Source of the DNA: Vreelandella rituensis | GTDB lineage: Bacteria; Pseudomonadota; Gammaproteobacteria; Pseudomonadales; Halomonadaceae | Length of the DNA stretch: 58,199 nucleotides | Direction: 5' to 3' | NCBI RefSeq assembly: GCF_003336665.1 | Contig: NZ_QPIJ01000021.1 | Location: forward strand, 332-58,530 | In this document: positions 6,848 to 14,020 of the stretch, piece after piece | How positions within the stretch are numbered: the first letter of the stretch is position 1 | How the letters are laid out: the number at the start of each line of letters is the position of its first letter | Notes under the pieces: generated by a model | Database searches by the model: none | Seen by the model: the letters and a program-made list of their open reading frames with translations, nothing else | Told to the model about the DNA's origin: nothing | Translations under genes and position numbers: made by a program

Positions 6848-8727
6848 CCACCGAAGTGCAGGCTGAGGAAGGCGGCACGGCCGGCGTTGAGGTAGTCGAA
6901 CGGCATCGCCTGGAAGGTGACCGGATCAAAGTCGGCGCCCTGAGCAGTGACGATCTCCTTGTCGAGAGCGTTCTCCAGCGTGGCGCGCAGCGACCACATC
7001 GGGGCAAAGTCCCAGCCAGCACGCAGGTTGACGATGCCGTAGCCGGGCAGGCGCTCGGAATTGGCCGCATCATTGTAGCGATGGTTCTGGGTGACCCAAG
7101 AGCCGCCCAACGACCAGTCGCCCAATTCCCGATCCACATCCAGACGCAGGCTCTCTGAGGCACGACGTGCCAGGCGGTTGCCAGTGTTGTCACCGCTGCG
7201 GCTCTCCGGGTCCATCCAGGTAAGGGCCGCTGCCAGGGTCCAGTCATTGATCTCGGCACCCAGCGCCAGTTCGGCGCCGCGGATGCGTGCCTCGTCGACG
7301 TTGACGGGGCGGAAGGCCTCGTCTAGAGCGATCAGTTCATCCACTTCCGTCTGGTAGGCGGCGAGGTCCCAGAACCAGTTGCCGTACTGGCCGCGCAGGC
7401 CAAGCTCGAAGGTGCTCGACGTTTCCGCGTTCAGGTCGGGATTGCTGGAGCCTGCGAAGGGGAAGTAGAGCTCGTTGAAGGTGGGTGCACGGAAGGCCGT
7501 CCCATAGCTGGCACGCGCCACATGTTGGTCATCCAGCGCATAGCCAAGGGCCAAGCTGCCGGTCAACTCCTCACCAAACGCCTGGTTGTCATCATGGCGC
7601 AGACTCAGCTGGGTCGTCAGCGGATAAAAATCCAGGAAACCCTGTGCAAAAACGGCTCGGTTGTATCGCCGTTCTTTATCGAAGGACAGCCCGGAAGTCT
7701 GGCTATCGCCAAGGCCATCCTCGGCATACTCGACACCGGCCACCAGCTCATGGGGTCCCAGCGCCAGGGTGTTCTGCCATTGGGCGGTGCGCGTGCGCGT
7801 TTCGAACAGGGAGCTGTAGGTCGGCGCCAGAGTATCACGCTCATCGTGCGCCTCGCTGAGGGTCAGGCGACTCCGCCAGCTATCCGTCACCGCCTGTTCA
7901 GCGTAGACAGCCGCCACCTGCTGAACGAAATCATCTTCTGCCGGTGCTCCGAAGCTATCGAACTCCGTATTCCCCTTTGAGCGCAGCGCCAGCAGCCCCA
8001 CTTCGGCATCGTTCTCGAAGGTGTGAGAGAGCCGCACCAGACCGCTGGTATTGTCATGACCCTTGTCGTCACCACCCTCGCGCACCGCCGTGCCATCGGT
8101 ATCGAAGCGGCTGCCGGCAACGTAGTAGCGGGTGCCGCCGCTGCTTCCGGCAAGGCTGGCGCTGTAACGCTGGGTATTGAAAGAGCCACCGCCCACGGAA
8201 ATGCGCGGCTGGGGTGCGCCCTCTTCACCTTCGGGAGTAAACAGCTGGATCACGCCCCCCACCGCATCGGCGCCGTAGAGGCTGCCGCGCGGCCCGCGCA
8301 CGATCTCGGCGCTCTCGAACATCCGTGGATCGAGAAACTCCCAGGCGGCCGCCCCGGTGGTGGCGGACTTCAGCCGAATGCCGTCGATCAGCAGGACGTT
8401 GGCATTGCTGCCGGTTCCACGCAGGAAGAGACTGCTCTGCTTGCCGAAGCTGCCCTGGGTGGTGATGTCCACCCCCGGCTGGCCGCGCAGCAGGTCGGTA
8501 ACGCTGGTGGGATCCTGGCGACGTAAAGTGGCTTCATCGAGTACGGTGACGGACGCCAGCGTTTCATCGGCGGTACGCGGTGCCAAGGCGGCGGTGACCA
8601 CCACCGGATTGAGACGCTGGGGGGCATTGGAAGTATCGAGACTGTCGGCCTGAGCCTGAACGGCCATCGGCAGCGCGGCCAGGCTGAAGGCAGCTAGACC
8701 ACGGGTGGCATTGATTCTGGTTTTCAT
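6844..8727 (-). CDS. btuB: TonB-dependent outer-membrane cobalamin receptor
   Basis: Outer-membrane beta-barrel that imports cobalamin using TonB energy. ATG 8727 gives a signal peptide ending in AVQAQA. A TonB-box-like stretch (NPVVVTAALAP) follows, then the plug domain (TDLLRGQPGVDI, SLFLRG, LLIDGIR, RGPRGSLYGADAVGGVIQ). The long barrel ends in aromatic FLSLHFGG. 627 residues is near the BtuB length. It heads the B12 operon directly behind the cobalamin riboswitch, which is the main reason to name it BtuB rather than a siderophore receptor. Confidence 0.9.
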   Translation of the reverse strand: MKTRINATRGLAAFSLAALPMAVQAQADSLDTSNAPQRLNPVVVTAALAPRTADETLASVTVLDEATLRRQDPTSVTDLLRGQPGVDITTQGSFGKQSSLFLRGTGSNANVLLIDGIRLKSATTGAAAWEFLDPRMFESAEIVRGPRGSLYGADAVGGVIQLFTPEGEEGAPQPRISVGGGSFNTQRYSASLAGSSGGTRYYVAGSRFDTDGTAVREGGDDKGHDNTSGLVRLSHTFENDAEVGLLALRSKGNTEFDSFGAPAEDDFVQQVAAVYAEQAVTDSWRSRLTLSEAHDERDTLAPTYSSLFETRTRTAQWQNTLALGPHELVAGVEYAEDGLGDSQTSGLSFDKERRYNRAVFAQGFLDFYPLTTQLSLRHDDNQAFGEELTGSLALGYALDDQHVARASYGTAFRAPTFNELYFPFAGSSNPDLNAETSSTFELGLRGQYGNWFWDLAAYQTEVDELIALDEAFRPVNVDEARIRGAELALGAEINDWTLAAALTWMDPESRSGDNTGNRLARRASESLRLDVDRELGDWSLGGSWVTQNHRYNDAANSERLPGYGIVNLRAGWDFAPMWSLRATLENALDKEIVTAQGADFDPVTFQAMPFDYLNAGRAAFLSLHFGG

Positions 8728-8885
8728 GGGTATCCCTTGCTCGCCGTACTCACCCGTACGGCTGGTTATCTTGGCAGTCGTCGGGGCACGGCAAGGGATC
8801 GAGGAAGAGAAAGGGACAACGGAAAAATAAAACGGCGACGCTTGCCCCACCTCAACGTCGCCCACCGCAACCCGGCATTGAACTC

Positions 8886-9106
8886 TCGGGCCGGTCTCCG
8901 GGCTGACGAGCGAAAGCAGGGTTTGAAAAACCCGGTTTTCCGAACGGCTGCCTTCCCGTGCACTAGGCACAGTGGCGTAAGAGCCGTTCTTGTCTCGATC
9001 ACCGTTGCGGGGGCAGCGTCGGAGTAGCGTTCAAAAAGCGCACCGACTTCCCGTTTCACTGGCGACAACTCGATTGCCACCAGCACCTGAGAGAGGGCGT
9101 AAATTA
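8886..9106 (-). ncRNA. Cobalamin (B12) riboswitch
   Basis: Read on the minus strand, the conserved elements come in order. GGTGCTGGTGG (9077-9087) is followed by GTGAAACGGGAA, then GCCCCCGCAACGGTGA, the B12 box GCCACTGTGCC (8966-8976), CGGGAAGGC, and finally TCAGCCCGGAGACCGGCC near 8890. It lies in the btuB leader, 160 bases before the ATG, and should shut down btuBFCD expression when adenosylcobalamin is abundant. Confidence 0.93.
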
Positions 9107-9229
9107 GCAACCTGGCCCGGGAAGGTCAATGACGCATCTCGGGTAACCCAATGCTTTCATCCCGGGCGCTTGGGCAACTCATGGCATGGACACCAGGTTT
9201 ATCAGCGTAACGCGCGGCATTTTTATAGC

Positions 9230-9274
9230 TTGACAAATATCCACCTTGATCCAATATACCATCCATATGGATGG
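9230..9274 (+). promoter_or_regulatory. Promoter and palindromic operator of the RHH regulator gene
   Basis: A perfect -35 TTGACA (9230-9235) is followed by an AT-rich -10 candidate around 9252-9260. A perfect 16-bp palindrome CCATCCATATGGATGG spans 9259-9274. Related half-sites (GGAATATGGATTCC and GATTCCATA) follow to 9301. Such repeats just upstream of a CopG-type gene suggest autoregulation by that protein. Confidence 0.65.
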
Positions 9275-9329
9275 AATATGGATTCCATTTAGATTCCATA
9301 CACCCGATATTACCTTCAGAGGAAACTCC

Positions 9330-9746
9330 ATGGCCGTACACGAATTACGCCGCAAACCCGGCGATACCAGCGAGAAGATCACCATCAACCTTGGCGTGGT
9401 CGACCTGGGCCAGATCGATCTGCTGGTACAGGAAGGTTTCTATTCCAACCGTACCGATCTGATTCGCACGGCGATCCGCAACCAGCTGGCTACCCATGCG
9501 GAAGTGGTCAAGGAAACCGTGGCCCGCAAGACTTTCGTGCTGGGCATGCAGCATTACAGCCGCAGCGATCTCGAGGCGTTACAAGCCGCCGGAGAAAAGC
9601 TGCAAATTCAGGTATTGGGGCTTGCCAGCATTGCCGAGGACGTTTCTCCGCAGCTTGCGCTTGCCACTATCGATTCGGTGGTGGTGCTGGGTGCCTTGCA
9701 CGCCAGTGCCGCCGTCAAGTCCGCCTTGGCGGACCGCATCCATTAA
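9330..9746 (+). CDS. CopG/RHH-family transcriptional regulator
   Basis: 138 residues. The N-terminus has a ribbon-helix-helix pattern: ITINLGVVDLGQIDLLVQ followed by YSNRTDLIRTAIRNQL. The C-terminal ~80 residues contain two hydrophobic strands (VVVLGALH) and may be a ligand or oligomerisation domain. ATG 9330 follows AGAGGA; a longer frame would include the operator and is unlikely to be translated. It sits 27 bases upstream of the esterase gene in the same orientation and behind a perfect palindrome, so it probably represses itself and the esterase. The effector is unknown. Confidence 0.75.
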   Translation: MAVHELRRKPGDTSEKITINLGVVDLGQIDLLVQEGFYSNRTDLIRTAIRNQLATHAEVVKETVARKTFVLGMQHYSRSDLEALQAAGEKLQIQVLGLASIAEDVSPQLALATIDSVVVLGALHASAAVKSALADRIH

Positions 9747-9773
9747 TGTCGCTTTGGCGATAAGGATAACCCG

Positions 9774-11021
9774 ATGAATAACCCCATGATGTCGGAAACC
9801 ATGCGTGAAGCCACTCGTCTTACCCAGGCGGGAAGGCTCGATGAAGCAATGGCATTGATCCAGGGCTCGATGAACGGCGTGCCCGGCGAAGCTTTCGCTT
9901 CCAGGGCCGCCAATGGCACGGACACAACCACTTCAGCCCAGGGAGAGACCATAGAGGGCACCTGTGAGGTGGTGGATGAGCAGCAAGATGCTCAACCCAA
10001 GGCCAGCCAGTGGAAAACGGCCGAGCCCAAGCAATGGAAAACAGCCAAGCCAAAGCCAACCGCCACAGCGAAAAGCTGGTCCTCCGCCTTCACTAACCTC
10101 AACCTCAATATCAACGCCAACATCAACGCCGAGCCGGACAGCCCGCCCGCCCCGGGTCAATTCACCAGCGGCACCTACAAGAGCGCCGTGGGGTCGCGTC
10201 GCTACAAGCTGTATATTCCTAGCAGCTATACCGGCCAGCCCTTGCCGCTGGTGGTCATGCTCCACGGCTGCACCCAGGACCCGGATGATTTTGCCAAGGG
10301 CACGGACATGAACCGCCTGGCTGAAGAACAACTTTTCTGCGTGCTCTACCCCGCCCAGCCCGCTAGCGCCAACACCAACAAGTGCTGGAACTGGTTCAAG
10401 GCTTCCGATCAGCAGCGCGATGGGGGCGAGCCCGAGATCATTGCCGGAATGACCCGCAAGATCATCGAAGAGCATCACCTCGACTCCAAACGAGTCTACG
10501 TGGCCGGTTTATCAGCCGGGGGCGCCATGGCGACAACGCTTGCCATGACCCATCCGGACCTTTACACCGCAGTGGGCGTGCATTCGGGGCTACCGCATGG
10601 GGTTGCCCAGGACTTGCCCTCGGCGTTCGGGGTGATGCAAGGCGGAACCGGCCCCCTGGCCAATGCCAATCCCTCGAGTTCCAGCTGGTCATCCAAGGTG
10701 CCGGCGGTAATATTCCATGGCGACCGGGACACCACTGTGCATCCGTCCAATGCGGAGCGAATAGCCGGGCAGTATAGTGTGAAGGCGACCAACCGCCGTG
10801 ACGAAGTAAAGGTTGAATCGGGTAGAGTCCCCAACGGCCACGCTTATACCCGTACCATTCACCATGACGCCAAGGGTAAACCCAGCCTGGAGCAGTGGCA
10901 GATTCACGGTGCCGGTCACGCTTGGTCGGGGGGCAGCTTGCAGGGTTCCTATACCGACCCCAAAGGCCCCGATGCCACCGGCGAAATGCTGCGCTTTTTC
11001 TACACCCATGCCAAACAATAA
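9774..11021 (+). CDS. PHB-depolymerase-family esterase
   Basis: Alpha/beta-hydrolase of the PhaZ/LpqC-like esterase family, probably acting on polyesters or short esters. Residues 1-35 carry the family's N-terminal helix (MREATRLTQAGRLDEAMALI). A low-complexity linker with repeated QWKTA units runs to about 115. The catalytic domain has the oxyanion segment LVVMLHGCTQDPDDF, the nucleophile motif GLSAGG with Ser247, FHGDRDTTVHP and a final GAGHAWSGG with the likely catalytic His. No classical signal peptide is seen. It is co-directional with the RHH regulator, which probably controls it. Confidence 0.85.
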   Translation: MNNPMMSETMREATRLTQAGRLDEAMALIQGSMNGVPGEAFASRAANGTDTTTSAQGETIEGTCEVVDEQQDAQPKASQWKTAEPKQWKTAKPKPTATAKSWSSAFTNLNLNINANINAEPDSPPAPGQFTSGTYKSAVGSRRYKLYIPSSYTGQPLPLVVMLHGCTQDPDDFAKGTDMNRLAEEQLFCVLYPAQPASANTNKCWNWFKASDQQRDGGEPEIIAGMTRKIIEEHHLDSKRVYVAGLSAGGAMATTLAMTHPDLYTAVGVHSGLPHGVAQDLPSAFGVMQGGTGPLANANPSSSSWSSKVPAVIFHGDRDTTVHPSNAERIAGQYSVKATNRRDEVKVESGRVPNGHAYTRTIHHDAKGKPSLEQWQIHGAGHAWSGGSLQGSYTDPKGPDATGEMLRFFYTHAKQ

Positions 11022-11055
11022 ACCCTGTACAACCACTAGCCTGGAGAGCCGCGCG

Positions 11056-11355
11056 ATGACCGCCACATTGAGCAAAACCAAATCCAGCTTTTACCGGCGG
11101 CTCTACGTTGCCTACCTGATCGATCAAGGCATCGCCAGTGTGCCGGCCTTGATCGAGACGACCCAAATGCCGAGACGCACCGCCCAGGACACCATTACTT
11201 CTCTGGCCGAACTGGATATCGTCTGCGAGTTCGAGAAGGACGCCGGGGAACGTCACAATATCGGCCAGTATCGAATTCGCGACTGGGGGCCTATCGACAA
11301 GCAGTGGGTGGCCACACATGCCGACCGGCTAAAAGCCGTTCTGGGTTACGATTAG
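11056..11355 (+). CDS. Small winged-helix-like DNA-binding protein
   Basis: 99 residues from ATG 11056, preceded by GGAGAG; longer in-frame starts overlap the esterase. The middle region (YLIDQGIASVPALIETTQMPRRTAQDTITSL...) resembles a winged helix-turn-helix, followed by a short C-terminal beta part (GQYRIRDWGPID). I do not recognise a named family with certainty. It follows the esterase by 34 bases in the same direction and could be a third gene of that unit. It converges on the P-type ATPase gene with only three bases between stops. Confidence 0.65.
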   Translation: MTATLSKTKSSFYRRLYVAYLIDQGIASVPALIETTQMPRRTAQDTITSLAELDIVCEFEKDAGERHNIGQYRIRDWGPIDKQWVATHADRLKAVLGYD

Positions 11356-11358
11356 CGG

Positions 11359-13608
11359 TCAATGGCCTTCCTCGCGCCAAGCCAGGCGTGCGGCATTCAA
11401 GGTCACGCTCAAGGAGCTTGCCACCATCGCCAATACCGCCATCAACGGCGGTATTGGCATAAGTATGACCAGCCCCAGCGCCACGCCATTGTAAAGCGCG
11501 GAAAACACCAGATTCTGACGCATCACCCGGCGGGTACGCCTTGCAATACGCAGCGCCTGTGCCACCCCCGCACTACCCGGGCGAATCAACTGAACCGCCG
11601 CGCCTTCCCGGGCGGCATCGCCAGCGTTCAGGCAAGCGACACCCACCCCGGCACTGGCCAACCCCAACGCATCGTTGATGCCATCGCCGACGTACAGCGT
11701 CGGCGATGGTAAACCTTGCAACAACCGCGCCTTGGCTTCGGGCGAACGCCCCGGGTAGCACTCGCCTGGTTTGAATCCCACGGCTTTGCCTAGCGCCATG
11801 ACCGGCCCCGCTCTGTCACCACTGATCAGCGCGACCAGATACCCCTCGCGACGCAATCCGGCCAAGGTTGCCTGCGCATCCGGCAAAGGCTGCTCCCCCA
11901 GATAAAAGCTTGCCAGCCATTGTCCGTCACAACCCAACATCACTTGCGAGTTATCGGGGTGGGCAATCGTGCGGCTATCCGCCACCGTGATGCCATTGGC
12001 TGTCAGCCAGGCGCCGCTACCCAGGTAAAGCTCACAGCCATCCATCAGGCGCACGTAACGCCCCTGGCCGGGAATTTCCTCGGCGGTTTCGTGTGGCAAA
12101 CTGGCACGACTACCCGACTCGGCCCAGCGCCCTAAGGCCTGAGCAAGCGGATGTTCACTGCGCTGCGTGGCGGCGGCCAGCAGTGGTTTCAACTTCTCCA
12201 TCGATATAGCCGAGTCAACATTGAACGAGACTACCTCGGGCACCCCCGGCGTCAGGGTGCCGGTCTTGTCGAAAGCCACCGAGCGCACCTCGGCCAGGGT
12301 TTCAAAGCTACCCGGGTCGCGCACCACCACGCCCTGCCCCAGGGCGGTACTGCTGCCCGCGAGACTCGCCAAAGGAACCGCCAGCCCCACGGCGCAGGGG
12401 CAGGCCACGACCAGCACGGAAAGCGCCCGCACCATGGCGTCTTCCCATGGCACCCCGACCAGCACCGCCACGCACAAGGTTGCAGCGGCCAGTACCAGCG
12501 CCGCCGGACTCAGCCAGGCGGCGAAGTGGTCGGCCAACCGCTGCAGCTCGCCTTTGCGCGCCTGATGAAAACGCATCTGTTCGCGCATGCGATCCAGCCG
12601 ACATTCCCCCGCCACCGCACTGACCCGCATCACCAAAGCCGCGCCCAGGTTGCGACACCCAGCGTGAAGAGCGGTGCCGGGCGGCAAACGGCGAGGCACG
12701 CTTTCGCCGGTCAAGGGGGCCAGATCGACCCAGGCGGGCGAGTCTTCGACATAGCCATCCAGAGGAAGGGTGTCGCCCCTGGCCACGCGAATTCTGGCGT
12801 TGCGCGGCACCTCTTCCCTGGCACGCTCTTTCCAACGCCCCTGCTCCCCATGCCCCTGCTCCCCATGCCCCTGCTCCCAGCAGGCAACGGTCATTTGCGG
12901 CAACGCCAGGGCATCCAGGGCGCGCAGCCCGCGATGGCGACACAGCGTATCGACCAGACGCCCCACCAGCAGCAACCCGATCAACATCACCGCAGTATCG
13001 AAATACACCTCGGCCGAGCCACGCGCCAAGAGACCCAGCGAAACGACGACGGCCCCCCACACGCCCAGGCTCACCAGAACGTCCATTCCGGGTTTTCGGG
13101 CACGCAAGGTACGCCAGCCGGCGCGGTAAAACGGCACCCCAGAAAACAATACTACCGGCAGGGAAAATGCCCCCGAGACCCAGGCCAGGACGTACTCAAC
13201 TTGGGCCGAAGATACCGCCCCGGCATAAATCAACAGCGACGCCAGCATCGTCCACATGCCGAAGACGGAGGCCACCATCAGGCGTAAGGCCAGATAACGG
13301 CTTTCCTTTTCCAACCGCGCATGAGCGTCGAGGGTGGTCTCAGGCAAGCCCAGCGAATAACCCAGGCGGCGCACCACCGGCGCCAAGGCTTCCAAGGTGA
13401 TTCCCGAGGTTTTGGCTGACGCCGCTCCTCTGACCCAGAGAGTCGCACTGGGATAATGCACGCTAGCCGCCGCCACTTCGGGAAGGCGTTGCAGCCGCGC
13501 CTCGACAGCCAGGGCACAGCTGCTGCACCACATGTCGCCCAGCGAAAACAGGGCTTCGTGGCCATCTGCGGCCTGCTTTGCATCAGCTGCGGGCGAAAAA
13601 ATATTCAT
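11359..13608 (-). CDS. Copper P1B-type ATPase (CcoI/FixI- or CopA-like)
   Basis: Inner-membrane copper pump, 749 residues. The N-terminal metal-binding domain carries CSSC (28-31). The membrane metal site is CPC (403-405), with the phosphorylation motif DKTGT at Asp447, a TGES loop and the hinge GDGINDA. About eight membrane segments are evident. A 15-bp tandem repeat adds HGEQG units in a cytoplasmic loop. Placement directly downstream of the cytochrome oxidase genes suggests copper supply to the oxidase rather than detoxification. CopA-type export is the alternative. Confidence 0.85.
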   Translation of the reverse strand: MNIFSPAADAKQAADGHEALFSLGDMWCSSCALAVEARLQRLPEVAAASVHYPSATLWVRGAASAKTSGITLEALAPVVRRLGYSLGLPETTLDAHARLEKESRYLALRLMVASVFGMWTMLASLLIYAGAVSSAQVEYVLAWVSGAFSLPVVLFSGVPFYRAGWRTLRARKPGMDVLVSLGVWGAVVVSLGLLARGSAEVYFDTAVMLIGLLLVGRLVDTLCRHRGLRALDALALPQMTVACWEQGHGEQGHGEQGRWKERAREEVPRNARIRVARGDTLPLDGYVEDSPAWVDLAPLTGESVPRRLPPGTALHAGCRNLGAALVMRVSAVAGECRLDRMREQMRFHQARKGELQRLADHFAAWLSPAALVLAAATLCVAVLVGVPWEDAMVRALSVLVVACPCAVGLAVPLASLAGSSTALGQGVVVRDPGSFETLAEVRSVAFDKTGTLTPGVPEVVSFNVDSAISMEKLKPLLAAATQRSEHPLAQALGRWAESGSRASLPHETAEEIPGQGRYVRLMDGCELYLGSGAWLTANGITVADSRTIAHPDNSQVMLGCDGQWLASFYLGEQPLPDAQATLAGLRREGYLVALISGDRAGPVMALGKAVGFKPGECYPGRSPEAKARLLQGLPSPTLYVGDGINDALGLASAGVGVACLNAGDAAREGAAVQLIRPGSAGVAQALRIARRTRRVMRQNLVFSALYNGVALGLVILMPIPPLMAVLAMVASSLSVTLNAARLAWREEGH
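12838..12882. repeat. 15-bp tandem repeat inside the P-type ATPase gene
   Basis: About three copies of CCCCTGCTCCCCATG in frame with the ATPase, encoding repeated HGEQG. The repeat keeps the frame whatever the copy number, so length polymorphism would be tolerated. Confidence 0.8.
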
Positions 13609-13636
13609 TCAGTTGCCGGAAGCCATAGGGAGAGCA

Positions 13637-13672
13637 TTACAAGAGCAGTTACAAGAGCTGTTGCAAGAGCCA
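13637..13672. repeat. 12-bp tandem repeat between two oxidase-operon genes
   Basis: Three imperfect copies, TTACAAGAGCAG, TTACAAGAGCTG and TTGCAAGAGCCA, fill most of the 64-base gap between the small membrane-protein gene and the ATPase gene. Confidence 0.75.
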
Positions 13673-14020
13673 TTAGACACAGGGCGGCAAGCCGAGCACC
13701 GGCATGCCCACAAACAGCACCGCAACGATGGAGGCCACATACAGCCCCGAAGACACCAGGGCGCAAAAGTGGGCCGCTCGCACATTTTCCTGCCGCGAGG
13801 CGTGAAAGCATTTCCAGCCAAGCCATGCCAAGAAGGCGGCGGTTACCAGGGTCAGGAGAGCTAGACCGGCGTTGAGCAGCGTGAGCGGGCCTTGCTCAGG
13901 CGCGGGAGGCGCCACCGCACAGGCCACCGAAAGCCCGCCGTACATGGTCACGAACCATGCGCTCCACAGCGTCAGGCCCACGACCAGATGAATGGGATGC
14001 GTCCAGAGCGCCTGCCTCAT
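13673..14020 (-). CDS. Small membrane protein of the cytochrome oxidase operon
   Basis: 115 residues with three hydrophobic segments (LVVGLTLWSAWFVTMYGGL, LLNAGLALLTLVTAAFLAWLG, LVSSGLYVASIVAVLFVGM) joined by short basic loops. ATG 14020 overlaps the coxA-coxC stop (ATGA), which indicates translational coupling. I cannot assign a named family. The position suggests an accessory or assembly protein of the oxidase. Confidence 0.75.
   Translation of the reverse strand: MRQALWTHPIHLVVGLTLWSAWFVTMYGGLSVACAVAPPAPEQGPLTLLNAGLALLTLVTAAFLAWLGWKCFHASRQENVRAAHFCALVSSGLYVASIVAVLFVGMPVLGLPPCV

Noticed and set aside
4184..8727. Iron-siderophore uptake operon
   Set aside because: The receptor and ABC genes alone would allow it, but the cobalamin riboswitch and cobB fragment point to B12.
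12838..12882. Tandem repeats considered as a CRISPR array
   Set aside because: Units are adjacent without spacers and are in frame inside a gene.
12151..13287. 378-codon plus-strand open frame opposite the P-type ATPase
   Set aside because: Low-complexity R/H/Q-rich translation, antisense to a well-supported gene.
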